Of a stretch of DNA of 46,644 nucleotides, positions 1 through 8,707 are shown in pieces (the stretch's first letter is position 1; each line of letters starts with the position of its first letter). The notes beneath the pieces are model-generated. The model was given only the letters and a program-made list of their open reading frames with translations. It searched no databases and was not told the origin of the DNA. The stretch comes from Clostridiales bacterium (GTDB lineage: Bacteria > Bacillota > Clostridia > Oscillospirales > Acutalibacteraceae): the NCBI GenBank assembly GCA_021200555.1, contig JAJQGK010000033.1, positions 1 through 46,644 of the forward strand, in the 5' to 3' direction. A program made the position numbers and the translations under genes.

Positions 1-22
1 AGGTGTTTTTTCTATATTTATA

Positions 23-52
23 TAGTCACCGCAAGGCATTTAGTCACCGCAA
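23..52. repeat. two 12-bp direct repeats at the left edge
   Basis: The 12-mer TAGTCACCGCAA occurs at 23-34 and again at 41-52, an 18-bp period. It lies just beyond the stop codon of the truncated LRR gene. It may be the edge of a larger repeat element that runs out of the window, but only these two units are visible. Confidence 0.6.
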
Positions 53-97
53 AACCGCACATTTTAATTTTTCATACCCTTGTATCAATTTCTCGGT

Positions 98-1228
98 CTA
101 CATATCCGAAAGAGCGTTGCCCTCCGCATCTGTAACGCTGAAGCTGCCGATTGTTACAAGCTGCTTAAAGCCCTCTATTCCCGTTTCTGCGGGAAGCGTG
201 ACCTGCTTGTTCGCCTCATCAATGACTACAGACTCATCATTTGCCGCAAAGTCGGGAGATTCCGTTGTAGGTTCGGCTGTGCTGGATTCTTCACTGGTCG
301 GTTCCTTCGGTGAAATATACTCACCTAAGGATACAAAAGTTAGACCATTATTGTTTGCATATCTCTCCGCTGCCGTTCCGGTATAGCCGTAAATTGTAAA
401 GCCTTCAATAGGAATAAGATGATCATTCCAATATTCATATCCAAAAGCATACTCACCAATTGATGTTACATTTCCGGATATTGTTACGCTTTCAAGAGAT
501 GTACAGAGGTAAAATGCATAATTGCCAATATTACTACTAATTGATATATTCGTAAGGTCTGTGCATGCGGCAAATGCCCAATCTTCGATTGAGGTTACGC
601 TGTCGGGTATGGTTATGCTTGTAAGGGATTCGCAGCCGGAAAATGTATATCTGCCGATTCTGATTACACTATCGGGAATTATTATACTCTCAAGTGATGT
701 GCAGCCTGAAAAAGCAAAATCACCGATTGACGTTACACTGTCGGGTATGGTTATGCTTGTAAGGGATTCGCAGCCAGAAAACATATTATATTCAATTAAT
801 ATTATACTGTTAGGAATATCAATATTTACAAGTGATATACAATCGGAAAATGCACGACCGCCGATTGAGGTTACACCGGAGGGTATGGTTATGCTTTCAA
901 GGGATGTGCAGTTGTCAAATGCACCATCACCGATTGATGTAACATTGTCGGGTATGGTTATGCTTGTAAGGGATTCGCAGCCGGAAAAAGCATAATCGCC
1001 GATTTTTGTTACTGGATATCCGCTCAATGTTTCAGGAATAGTGCATTTTTCACTAATTGAGGTATTGCAGTCAATAATTGTAACTTCTTTATTTGATACA
1101 ATATATGCTAAATACCCATATTCGTATGGTGCCGCAAAAGCTGTCAATGTCAAAGGCACGGACGATAAAATCAACAAAAGGGATAAGATAACACTGAAAA
1201 GTCTTTTTGTACTTGAAATTTTCGACAT
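98..1228 (-). CDS. secreted BspA-like leucine-rich-repeat surface protein, probably C-terminally shortened
   Basis: The 376-residue product begins with a clear signal peptide (about residues 1-33, hydrophobic core LFSVILSLLLILSSV, cleavage near AFA-AP). It continues with tandem LRR_5 (BspA/Treponema type) repeats of the form SLTSITIPDSVTSIGDxAF, about 23 residues each, to about residue 290. Such proteins sit on the cell surface and typically bind host or microbial ligands; the ligand here is unknown. After the repeats come a Ser/Thr/Glu/Pro linker and the beginning of a C-terminal domain (SVVIDEANKQVTLPAETGIE...), which stops abruptly at LSDM, so the usual end of this module seems to be missing. 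The start is an ATG with AAGGAGG about 6-12 bases upstream. A strong promoter and a tetranucleotide repeat lie upstream, suggesting variable expression. Confidence 0.85.
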   Translation of the reverse strand: MSKISSTKRLFSVILSLLLILSSVPLTLTAFAAPYEYGYLAYIVSNKEVTIIDCNTSISEKCTIPETLSGYPVTKIGDYAFSGCESLTSITIPDNVTSIGDGAFDNCTSLESITIPSGVTSIGGRAFSDCISLVNIDIPNSIILIEYNMFSGCESLTSITIPDSVTSIGDFAFSGCTSLESIIIPDSVIRIGRYTFSGCESLTSITIPDSVTSIEDWAFAACTDLTNISISSNIGNYAFYLCTSLESVTISGNVTSIGEYAFGYEYWNDHLIPIEGFTIYGYTGTAAERYANNNGLTFVSLGEYISPKEPTSEESSTAEPTTESPDFAANDESVVIDEANKQVTLPAETGIEGFKQLVTIGSFSVTDAEGNALSDM

Positions 1229-1272
1229 AAAAATTCCTCCTTAAGATTGTTACAAACAAAAAGCACAGCTAA

Positions 1273-1290
1273 AGGCAGGTTAAGCTGCCT
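1273..1290 (-). other. small hairpin in the predicted 5' UTR of the LRR gene
   Basis: AGGCAG (1273-1278) and CTGCCT (1285-1290) form a 6-bp inverted repeat with a 6-base loop. It lies between the GCAA repeat and the start codon of the LRR gene. It has no U-run, so it is not an obvious terminator. Role unknown. Confidence 0.4.
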
Positions 1291-1341
1291 AAAGCCATGC
1301 GTAATTACTAAATTGTCGAAAAGGAATAAATTACAGTATTA

Positions 1342-1400
<59 letters not shown>

Positions 1401-1403
1401 TAA

Positions 1404-1432
1404 AGTGTACCGTAATTCATTGCCCTTGTCAA
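1404..1432 (-). promoter_or_regulatory. sigma-70/sigma-A promoter of the LRR surface protein gene
   Basis: On the minus strand TTGACA (1427-1432) is followed after 17 bases by TACACT (1404-1409). The predicted start point, near 1397-1398, falls in the first unit of the GCAA repeat. Confidence 0.7.
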
Positions 1433-1507
1433 CTCTTTTCGTAAAATTATTTTTGCTTAAATTGATTGTATCATATGATTTTTGATTTTGCAATAGATTT
1501 TTGAAAT

Positions 1508-4500
1508 CTATTTAACAGCTTCAACGCCGATTGTCACGGTTTCGCCGTTAATATCCCATTCCTTGGCGTTTGAGCCGTCCGCATTATCCCCGCCGATGCT
1601 GTCGGACAAAACGATTTTGCTGATAAGGCTTTCGTTTTTCTTGGCAATTTCAAGGATTTTGGCGTTGCCGGAAAGAGCGACATTTATTCTGTCGGTTACG
1701 TTAAAGCCGCTGTCCTTTCTCATGGTCTGTATTTTGCTTATAAGCTCCTTTACAAAGCCCTCTTCAACAAGCTCATCGGTCAAAACGGTATCAAGGGCTA
1801 CGGTTACTCCCTTATCGGAGACCGTAAACACGCCTTCCTTCTGCTTTGTATCGATAAGGATATCCTCTTTGCCCAAGGTAATATCGCCGTCGGAAAGGCT
1901 GAGAGTAATGCTGCCCTTTTCATCAAGCTCCTTTTTCGCCGATGAGGGAAGAAGGGATAAGGCGTTTCTGATTTCTCCCAATTTTTTGCCGAATTTGGGT
2001 CCCAAGGTCTTAAGCTGAGGCTTAAACGTATATGACACAAAATCCTCGGCATCGGAGTCAAAGTCCACCCTTTTGACGTTAAGCTCATCCTTGATAATAT
2101 CAACGTAAAAATCAGGGAGCTTCTTCTCGCACTGAACGTACATCGTACTTAAAGGCTGGCGGTTCTTGATATTGGAACCGTTTCTTGCGGCTCTTCCCAG
2201 AACAACGATATCGATAACATTGTCCATATCATCTTCAAGCTGTTTATCTATACAGTCCGTTTGAACCTCAGGGAACAGGCACAGATGGACGCTTTCGGGA
2301 GCATTTTTATCAACGCTTCTGACGAGATTCTGATATATGGACTCGCACATAAAGGGAATAAAGGGAGCCGCCGCCTTGGAAACGGTTACAAGAGCGGTAT
2401 AAAGGGTCATATACGCCGCCTTTTTATCCTCTGTCATGCCCTGAACCCAATAACGCTCACGGCCTCTTCTGACATACCAATTGCTCATTTCATCCACAAA
2501 GCCCTGCAAAGCCTTTGCCGCTTCGGGTATGCGGTAATCATTAAGATTTTCATCTACAGCCCGAACCATGGAGTTAAGCTTTGACAAAAGCCATTTATCC
2601 ATAACCGTAAGGCTGCATTTCTTTATATCGTATTTTGTGGGATCAAACTCGTCAATATTTGCGTACAAAACATAAAAGGCATAGGTATTCCAAAGAGTCC
2701 CCATAAATTTACGCTGGTACTCCGTTACCGCCTTATCATGGAAGCGGTTCGGCAGCCAAGGGGCGGAATTTGTATAAAAATACCATCTTATGGCATCCGC
2801 TCCGTGCTTTTCCAGCGCATCGAAGGGATCCACGGCATTGCCCTTGGATTTGCTCATTTTTTGACCGTTTTCATCCTGGACATGGCCTAAAACTATAACG
2901 TTTTTGTAAGGGGCTTTATTGAATATGAGGGTTGATATGGCAAGAAGAGAATAGAACCATCCTCTTGTCTGATCCACAGCCTCGGATATGAAATCCGCAG
3001 GGAACTGAGACTCAAAAAGCTCTTTATTTTCAAAGGGATAATGGTGCTGCGCAAAGGGCATTGAGCCTGAATCGAACCAACAGTCTATAACCTCCGGGAC
3101 TCTCTTCATCTGCTTGCCGCATTTGGGGCATTTTATGGTAACATTGTCAATATAGGGTCTGTGAAGCTCTATATCATCAGGACAATTATCGCTCATGGAT
3201 TTAAGCTCTTCAATAGAGCCTATTGAATGACGGTTTCCGCACTCGCACTCCCAAATATTAAGAGGAGTACCCCAATACCTGTTGCGGCTGATGCCCCAGT
3301 CCTGAACGTTTTCAAGCCAATCGCCGAATCTGCCCTTGCCTATGCTTTCGGGAATCCAATTGATTGTATTGTTATTGCGGATAAGATCATCCTTAACATC
3401 GGTCATTTTAATGAACCATGACTCTCTTGCATAATAAATAAGAGGAGTGCCGCATCTCCAGCAATGAGGATAATCATGTTCAAATTTCGGAGCATCAAAA
3501 AGCATTCCCATTTTATCCAAGTCGGTAAGGATTATGGGGTCGGCCTTCTTTACGAATATTCCCGCATATGGAGTTTCATCGGTCATATTGCCCTTGCCGT
3601 CAACAAACTGAACAAAGGGCAAATCATATCTTTTTCCCACTCTTGCGTCATCCTCGCCGAAAGCGGGAGCGCAGTGGACTATGCCCGTGCCGTCAGTCAT
3701 GGTAACGTAGCTGTCGCACATAACTATGAAAGCCTTTTTGTGCTGCTTATCGCATGTGGGCTTTATAAAGTCAAACAAAGGCTCATACTCTCTGTATTCC
3801 AAATCCTTTCCGGGGAAGCTTTCAAGGATTTCGTATGCGGGAGCATCCTCAGAAGCAAGCTTTCCCAAAACCTTGTCAAGAAGAGCTTCAGCCATATAAT
3901 ATGTATATCCGTCCGCAGCCTTAACCTTGCAATAGGTATCCTTGGGATTTACGCAAAGAGCAACATTTGAGGGCAGCGTCCAAGGGGTAGTTGTCCATGC
4001 AAGGAAATAAGCGTCCTCGCCCTTTACCTTAAAGCGGACAACCGCAGAACGTTCCTTAACGACCTTATAACCCTGAGCCACCTCGTGAGAGGACAGAGGT
4101 GTTCCGCATCTGGGGCAATAGGGTACGATTTTAAAGCCCTTGTAAAGCAGTCCCTTTTCGTAAATTTTTTTAAGAGCCCACCATTCGGACTCGATGAAAT
4201 CATTGTGATACGTTACATAAGGGTTGTCCATATCGGCCCAAAAGCCTACGGTGCGGGAAAAATCCTCCCACATTCCCTTATATTTCCAAACGCTTTCCTT
4301 ACAATGCTCAATAAAAGGCTCAAGGCCGTACTCCTCAATTTGCTCCTTGCCGTCAAGGCCGAGCATTCTCTCCACCTCAAGCTCAACCGGAAGACCGTGG
4401 GTATCCCAACCGGCTTTACGGGGAACCATACAGCCCTTCATTGTGCGGTAGCGGGGAATCATATCCTTTATAACTCTCGTTAAAACATGACCGATATGGG

Positions 4501-4660
4501 GCTTTCCGTTTGCGGTGGGAGGTCCGTCATAAAAAATATATGGCGTTCCCTTTTCACGCTCATCGATACTTTTTTCAAAAATTTTCTCATCCTGCCAGAA
4601 TTTTTCGATCTTTTTTTCCTGCTCGACAAAATTCACATTAGGCGAAATAGGTTCGTACAT
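1508..4660 (-). CDS. ileS: isoleucyl-tRNA synthetase
   Basis: This 1050-residue cytoplasmic enzyme charges tRNA-Ile with isoleucine and edits misactivated valine. The class I signatures are present: HIGH at residues 55-58 and KMSKS at 601-605. The WDTHGLPVEVE-like block (WDTHGLPVELEVE) follows the HIGH region, and CxxC pairs such as CPRCG, CWRCG and CPKCG suggest zinc sites. Length and signature (YDGPPTANGKPHIGH) match the IleS2, eukaryote-like type, which is known to be less sensitive to mupirocin than IleS1; sensitivity here is inference. The ATG start has AGGGAG about 10 bases upstream. No T-box leader is visible in the 259 bp upstream, although T-boxes are common before ileS in Firmicutes. 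The gene is monocistronic and divergent from the beta-galactosidase gene. Confidence 0.97.
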   Translation of the reverse strand: MYEPISPNVNFVEQEKKIEKFWQDEKIFEKSIDEREKGTPYIFYDGPPTANGKPHIGHVLTRVIKDMIPRYRTMKGCMVPRKAGWDTHGLPVELEVERMLGLDGKEQIEEYGLEPFIEHCKESVWKYKGMWEDFSRTVGFWADMDNPYVTYHNDFIESEWWALKKIYEKGLLYKGFKIVPYCPRCGTPLSSHEVAQGYKVVKERSAVVRFKVKGEDAYFLAWTTTPWTLPSNVALCVNPKDTYCKVKAADGYTYYMAEALLDKVLGKLASEDAPAYEILESFPGKDLEYREYEPLFDFIKPTCDKQHKKAFIVMCDSYVTMTDGTGIVHCAPAFGEDDARVGKRYDLPFVQFVDGKGNMTDETPYAGIFVKKADPIILTDLDKMGMLFDAPKFEHDYPHCWRCGTPLIYYARESWFIKMTDVKDDLIRNNNTINWIPESIGKGRFGDWLENVQDWGISRNRYWGTPLNIWECECGNRHSIGSIEELKSMSDNCPDDIELHRPYIDNVTIKCPKCGKQMKRVPEVIDCWFDSGSMPFAQHHYPFENKELFESQFPADFISEAVDQTRGWFYSLLAISTLIFNKAPYKNVIVLGHVQDENGQKMSKSKGNAVDPFDALEKHGADAIRWYFYTNSAPWLPNRFHDKAVTEYQRKFMGTLWNTYAFYVLYANIDEFDPTKYDIKKCSLTVMDKWLLSKLNSMVRAVDENLNDYRIPEAAKALQGFVDEMSNWYVRRGRERYWVQGMTEDKKAAYMTLYTALVTVSKAAAPFIPFMCESIYQNLVRSVDKNAPESVHLCLFPEVQTDCIDKQLEDDMDNVIDIVVLGRAARNGSNIKNRQPLSTMYVQCEKKLPDFYVDIIKDELNVKRVDFDSDAEDFVSYTFKPQLKTLGPKFGKKLGEIRNALSLLPSSAKKELDEKGSITLSLSDGDITLGKEDILIDTKQKEGVFTVSDKGVTVALDTVLTDELVEEGFVKELISKIQTMRKDSGFNVTDRINVALSGNAKILEIAKKNESLISKIVLSDSIGGDNADGSNAKEWDINGETVTIGVEAVK

Positions 4661-4709
4661 TCCTTAAGTCTCCCTAAATTCAATTAAAGTACAATATGGC
4701 AGCAAGCCT

Positions 4710-4735
4710 TTTGTATTTCATATTTTAAATACAAA
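4710..4735. other. 9-bp perfect inverted repeat at the ileS transcript start
   Basis: TTTGTATTT (4710-4718) and AAATACAAA (4727-4735) are separated by 8 bases. The repeat covers the predicted start point and early leader of ileS, so it could be an operator or an RNA hairpin. No regulator can be assigned. Confidence 0.45.
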
Positions 4736-4739
4736 GATA

Positions 4740-4768
4740 ATTTTACCACAGGCTTTTTATTTTTGCAA
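4740..4768 (-). promoter_or_regulatory. probable ileS promoter
   Basis: On the minus strand TTGCAA (4763-4768), 17 bases and TAAAAT (4740-4745) form a reasonable sigma-A promoter. The predicted 5' UTR is only about 70 nt, too short for a T-box. Confidence 0.5.
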
Positions 4769-4850
4769 CATTTTTTTTGCAGGCGTCGAATACGGCACAT
4801 TCACACTTCAAATTGCGGTATGAGCGGTTCATTTTGTTCCGTAAAAATTG

Positions 4851-4879
4851 TTGACAGCGAATTTATTTAATTGTATAAT
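4851..4879 (+). promoter_or_regulatory. consensus promoter of the beta-galactosidase gene
   Basis: TTGACA (4851-4856), a 17-bp spacer and TATAAT (4874-4879) match the consensus perfectly. A ribosome binding site AAGAGGG lies at 4907-4913. No clear operator or catabolite-repression site was recognised around it. Confidence 0.85.
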
Positions 4880-4919
4880 ATATTATCCGAATTATTGATA
4901 TCAAGAAAGAGGGTAAAAT

Positions 4920-7900
4920 ATGAACTACAGTGTGAACACCGAGAAACGCTCCGCCGCCGGTTTTCCGATTGACGCAAATTCAGGCGAAAAAAAGGTTATA
5001 TGCCTTAACGGGACATGGAAGTTTAAATTTCTGCCGAACAGCACCACAACGGTTGAGGGCTTTCAATCACCGGATTTTGACACATTCCTTTTTGACGATA
5101 TAACGGTTCCGAGCGAATGGCAAATTCAAGGCTACGGCACTCCCCAGTACACAAATTACAACTACCCCACTCCTATTTCAAAAATAAATATTCCCCATAT
5201 AGACGAGAGCAAAAACCCGACGGGGCTTTATATCAAGGATTTTGATCTGCCGACTACGGACGACAATGTTTTTATTCATTTCGGCGGTATAAATTCCTGC
5301 GGAGAGGTTTACGTCAACGGAGAATTTGTAGGCTACTCGGAGGACACTTTTGACGAAACCGAATATGAAATCACTCAATTTGTAAAGCCCGGCAGGAACC
5401 GCCTTGCGGTAATCGTACACCAATTCTGCGAGGGAAGCTATCTTGAGGATCAGGATATGTGGCGCCTTTCGGGAATTTTCCGTGACGTAAATATCGTTTT
5501 TAAGCCAAAAGTATATATCCGTGATTATTATATCAGAAGCGAATTTTCAGATGATTATAAATCCGCCGATTTTAAAATAGATATCTGGGTTGAGGCGAGA
5601 CGCACCGTTTTTGCGGGAGGATACGCAAAAGTCGATATTTTCGATATGAGAAACAAGGAATTTGCCTCTATTGACATAAACGTGCCCGCCATGACAAAAA
5701 ATGTTTCATTAAAGCTGAAAGCCGAGAAGCAGCTTAAAGGCTTTAAGCTTTGGAGCCATGAAAACCCGTATCTTTACACTGTCAGAGTAACTCTTTACGA
5801 AAGAGACGCCGCTGTAGACGTAAGGGAACACAAATACGGGTTCAGGGAAATTAAAATCGAAAAGTACAACCCCGATACAAAAAGGGGGCCGTTTATCCTG
5901 CTTAACGGCGTACCTCTTAAGATTTGCGGCGTGAACCGTCATGATTTCCATCCGGATTACGGTCATGCTGTCCCCGAAAGCATCATAAGAAGTGATCTTG
6001 AGCTGCTTAAAAGAAGCAATATAACGAATGTTAGGACATGTCATTATCCCAACTCAAGGCGGTTTTATGAGCTTTGCGATGAAATAGGCATACTTGTAAT
6101 GAGCGAAAACAACCTTGAAACTCACGGTCTTGCGGCGATTATTCCGGGAAGCAGCCCCAAATGGAGTGCCCAATGCTGCTACCGTATGAGAAATATGGTT
6201 GACTCATACAAAAACCACAGCTGTATTATTTTCTGGTCCTTGGGAAATGAAAGCGGCAACGGCAAGACATTTGCTGATATGAAGCAGGCCGCCCTTGAAA
6301 TTGACAACACACGCCCCATACATTACGAGCCTGACGCTCATATTCAGGTAAGCGATCTTTTCAGCGAAATGTATACGGTGCAGACCGAAATGAAGGAAAT
6401 AGGCGAAAACAAGCCCCATGTTCATTCAAGAGCTCTTTGGAATTTGGGTATGGGATACAAATTAAAGCCCGAAGAATACAGGGACAAGCCTTTTATTCAA
6501 TGCGAGTACAGTCACGCCATGGGCAACAGCATGGGCAATTTCTCCGATTATTGGGTTGATTTTAAGAAGTACGACAGGCTGGCAGGAGGCTATATTTGGG
6601 ATTTTGCGGATCAGTCAATTCACACAAAGACGCCCGACGGCAAGGACAAATGGAATTACGGCGGCGACTTCGGAGACAAGCCCAACGACGGCAATTTTGC
6701 CTTTAACGGCGTTTTCAGAGGCGACAGAAGTCCAAACCCTCATTATTTTGAGGTTGTTAAATGCTATCAGCAAGTGGACTTTTCGCTGAAAAACAACAAA
6801 ATTGAGCTGCTTAACAGATTTATGTTCACTTCCCTTAAGGAATTTGAATTAAGAATCACGCTTACAAAACAAGGGGAAATTATCAAAGAGGAAAAGGTTC
6901 AGCTTCCCGACGCCAAGCACCTTGAAACGGCCGAAATTGAAATTCCCTTTGAAATATCCGCAGCCGGCGAACAGGCTCTCGATGTTTATCTTGTTTTGAA
7001 AAAAGCCATGATGGGGCTTAAAAAGGGTCATGTTATGGCAAGGGAGCAATTTGTGCTGGGAAATTATGATTATGCTCCGTCTGTACAGTCCGGCGGTTCT
7101 GTAAAATATGCGTCAACCGACGATGATATTATCGTTACGGGAGATAATTTCAAGATTAAAATTTCCAATGACACCGGCGAGCTGTATTCATATGTTTTAA
7201 ACGGCAAGGAGTGTCTTAAAAGCGGTATCAGACCCTGTTTTGGCAGAGCAAATACCGATAACGAACGGATGGCTCAGGTTCCGGTTGAATTTGTAAAAAC
7301 GCTCATCGGTCTTAAGGCGTTCAAAAGCGCAACCGACACGCTGAAATGCCTTTATGTTAAAGCAAAGCAGAACGGCTCCGATGTTGAAGTAACCGTCGGC
7401 TGGCTTACGAAATACGTAGATAAAATCAAGACGAAATACATTATTTCTTCGGACGGAAAAATAAGGACTTCCCTCACCTGCCGCAACACTGCGCCCTTTG
7501 ACATGCCCAGATACGGAATTACCTTTGAACTTGCGGAGGGAATTGACGGAATTGAATATTACGGCAAGGGTCCCCACGAAAATTATTGCGACAGGAAAAC
7601 CGGCGCATATCTTGGAGTGTACTCCTTTAACTCGGCTGAGGACTTTATACATGATTATCTCTATCCTCAGGAAAACGCCAACCGCTGCGACGTAAGATGG
7701 ATTAAGGTCGGAAAAAACGATATTTCCATGACTGTTGACGCAGTAGGAAAGCCTTTTGAAGCAAGCGTTCATCCCTATACTCTGAAGGAATTGGACAATG
7801 CCGATCACTCCTGCTATCTTCCGAGAGAGAAGAGCCTTACGGTGAACATTGACGGCGGTCAATACGGAGTAGGCGGAGACGTACCTGCAATAGCGACGCT

Positions 7901-7973
7901 TAAGCCTCAATATAAGCTCCCGAAATACAAAACCTTAACTCTTGACTGCGTTATTTCATTTTCGGTTTTGTAA
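4920..7973 (+). CDS. lacZ: glycoside hydrolase family 2 beta-galactosidase (LacZ type)
   Basis: The 1017-residue protein has the long LacZ layout: jelly-roll N-terminal domain, immunoglobulin-like domains, TIM barrel and C-terminal beta-sandwich. Its length matches E. coli LacZ closely. The acid/base is Glu444 in WSLGNESGNG and the nucleophile Glu529 in IQCEYSHAMGNS. The N-terminal block with SEWQIQGYGTPQYTN is typical of the family. There is no signal peptide, so it should hydrolyse imported beta-galactosides such as lactose or galacto-oligosaccharides in the cytoplasm. The ATG start follows AAGAGGG at a 6-base distance. It stands alone, with a consensus promoter and its own terminator; no permease or regulator gene is adjacent. 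Other GH2 activities cannot be excluded, but beta-galactosidase is by far the most likely. Confidence 0.95.
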   Translation: MNYSVNTEKRSAAGFPIDANSGEKKVICLNGTWKFKFLPNSTTTVEGFQSPDFDTFLFDDITVPSEWQIQGYGTPQYTNYNYPTPISKINIPHIDESKNPTGLYIKDFDLPTTDDNVFIHFGGINSCGEVYVNGEFVGYSEDTFDETEYEITQFVKPGRNRLAVIVHQFCEGSYLEDQDMWRLSGIFRDVNIVFKPKVYIRDYYIRSEFSDDYKSADFKIDIWVEARRTVFAGGYAKVDIFDMRNKEFASIDINVPAMTKNVSLKLKAEKQLKGFKLWSHENPYLYTVRVTLYERDAAVDVREHKYGFREIKIEKYNPDTKRGPFILLNGVPLKICGVNRHDFHPDYGHAVPESIIRSDLELLKRSNITNVRTCHYPNSRRFYELCDEIGILVMSENNLETHGLAAIIPGSSPKWSAQCCYRMRNMVDSYKNHSCIIFWSLGNESGNGKTFADMKQAALEIDNTRPIHYEPDAHIQVSDLFSEMYTVQTEMKEIGENKPHVHSRALWNLGMGYKLKPEEYRDKPFIQCEYSHAMGNSMGNFSDYWVDFKKYDRLAGGYIWDFADQSIHTKTPDGKDKWNYGGDFGDKPNDGNFAFNGVFRGDRSPNPHYFEVVKCYQQVDFSLKNNKIELLNRFMFTSLKEFELRITLTKQGEIIKEEKVQLPDAKHLETAEIEIPFEISAAGEQALDVYLVLKKAMMGLKKGHVMAREQFVLGNYDYAPSVQSGGSVKYASTDDDIIVTGDNFKIKISNDTGELYSYVLNGKECLKSGIRPCFGRANTDNERMAQVPVEFVKTLIGLKAFKSATDTLKCLYVKAKQNGSDVEVTVGWLTKYVDKIKTKYIISSDGKIRTSLTCRNTAPFDMPRYGITFELAEGIDGIEYYGKGPHENYCDRKTGAYLGVYSFNSAEDFIHDYLYPQENANRCDVRWIKVGKNDISMTVDAVGKPFEASVHPYTLKELDNADHSCYLPREKSLTVNIDGGQYGVGGDVPAIATLKPQYKLPKYKTLTLDCVISFSVL

Positions 7974-8026
7974 GAAATCGAGCTGTTCCCGCTGTTGAGG
8001 CAAAGGCGAACAAACAAAATTAAAGC

Positions 8027-8078
8027 AAGCACCCGCAGACGGTTAAGCTCAGCCGTTTGCAGGTGCTTTTATTTTTTC
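8027..8078. terminator. intrinsic terminator after lacZ
   Basis: A long stem pairs AAGCACCCGCAGACGG (8027-8042) with CCGTTTGCAGGTGCTT (8053-8068), with one bulge, followed by TTTTATTTTTT. It may also stop weakly in the opposite direction, after the DUF1854 gene. Confidence 0.85.
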
Positions 8079-8156
8079 TGATTAGAGCTGATCACTCGGC
8101 TTTTCAGCAGCGTACTCACCGCTCATTTGTGGATTTGGGGCAAAGCCCTCATATTC

Positions 8157-8189
8157 CGCTTCCGCCCCATACAGAGACGGAAGCGTTTT
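8157..8189 (+). terminator. second hairpin between the convergent lacZ and DUF1854 genes
   Basis: CGCTTCCG (8157-8164) pairs with CGGAAGCG (8178-8185), followed by TTTT on the plus strand. It is a plausible backup terminator for lacZ. No good U-run is present on the minus strand. Confidence 0.4.
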
Positions 8190-8195
8190 GCCGTA

Positions 8196-8687
8196 TTACA
8201 GATTAGGTATGATCATTTTTCTACTCCTTTTGTCGAGCTTTGTGTAATCGGGAATTTCATACCGGTTGTCGTTGGCGTCCTTGATAAGCACTCTGTTATT
8301 GGACAGAGCTTTGATAGAAGCATTGGGATTTCTTATCTCAAATTTTACCGTTCCCTTATCCGTCTCCGCCGTCCACATCCAGATTCTGTATTTATCCGTC
8401 ATTTCGATGAAGCGGGTAATTCTGGGAATCATATAGTATTCCTCAAGACATTCGTTGACGACCTTTTTCGACTCGGCATCAAGATTATTTACGTTTCTTA
8501 TCATCGCCTGCTCCTCTCCGTCGGAGTCTATAACGGCAATATAATTATCCTTGCCGCTTACGGGGAACATTCGTCTAAGCTCCATATTCTTGAAAGTCTC
8601 GCCTGTATAGCAAAATTCCATATCCACAAAAATTTTGTCATTTGCCCTGAAACGAACCTCGGGGCTGTCCACATATCTTAACTTCAT
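8196..8687 (-). CDS. DUF1854 family protein
   Basis: The 163-residue soluble protein has features of the DUF1854 family: an RRMFPVSGKDNYIAVIDSDG block, then EYYMIPRITRF, and ending in DKRSRKMIIPNL. It has no signal peptide or membrane segment. The family is of unknown biochemical function but is repeatedly found beside an ABC exporter gene; in some beta-proteobacteria that pair is annotated as cyanophycin-associated. Here too it lies directly behind an ABC exporter gene, separated by 20 bases. The AGGAGG at 8701-8706 that can serve it touches the stop codon of the exporter gene, at a rather long 13-base spacing, suggesting translational coupling. No cyanophycin synthetase gene is nearby. A role as accessory or cytoplasmic partner of the exporter is inference. 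Confidence 0.8.
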   Translation of the reverse strand: MKLRYVDSPEVRFRANDKIFVDMEFCYTGETFKNMELRRMFPVSGKDNYIAVIDSDGEEQAMIRNVNNLDAESKKVVNECLEEYYMIPRITRFIEMTDKYRIWMWTAETDKGTVKFEIRNPNASIKALSNNRVLIKDANDNRYEIPDYTKLDKRSRKMIIPNL

Positions 8688-8707
8688 ATCTGCTGCGCTT
8701 CCTCCTT

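Noticed and set aside
589-990. Repeated ~70-base DNA segments in the LRR gene considered as a mobile or recombination repeat
   Set aside because: They are the coding repeats of the LRR_5 units themselves and stay in frame with the protein.
4661-4919. T-box riboswitch before ileS
   Set aside because: No AGGGTGGNACCGCG-like T-box sequence, no specifier hairpin and no terminator; the region is too short between the predicted promoter and start.
7197-7910. 237-residue antisense frame in lacZ
   Set aside because: It lies opposite a fully conserved GH2 gene, matches no family, and lacks a ribosome binding site.
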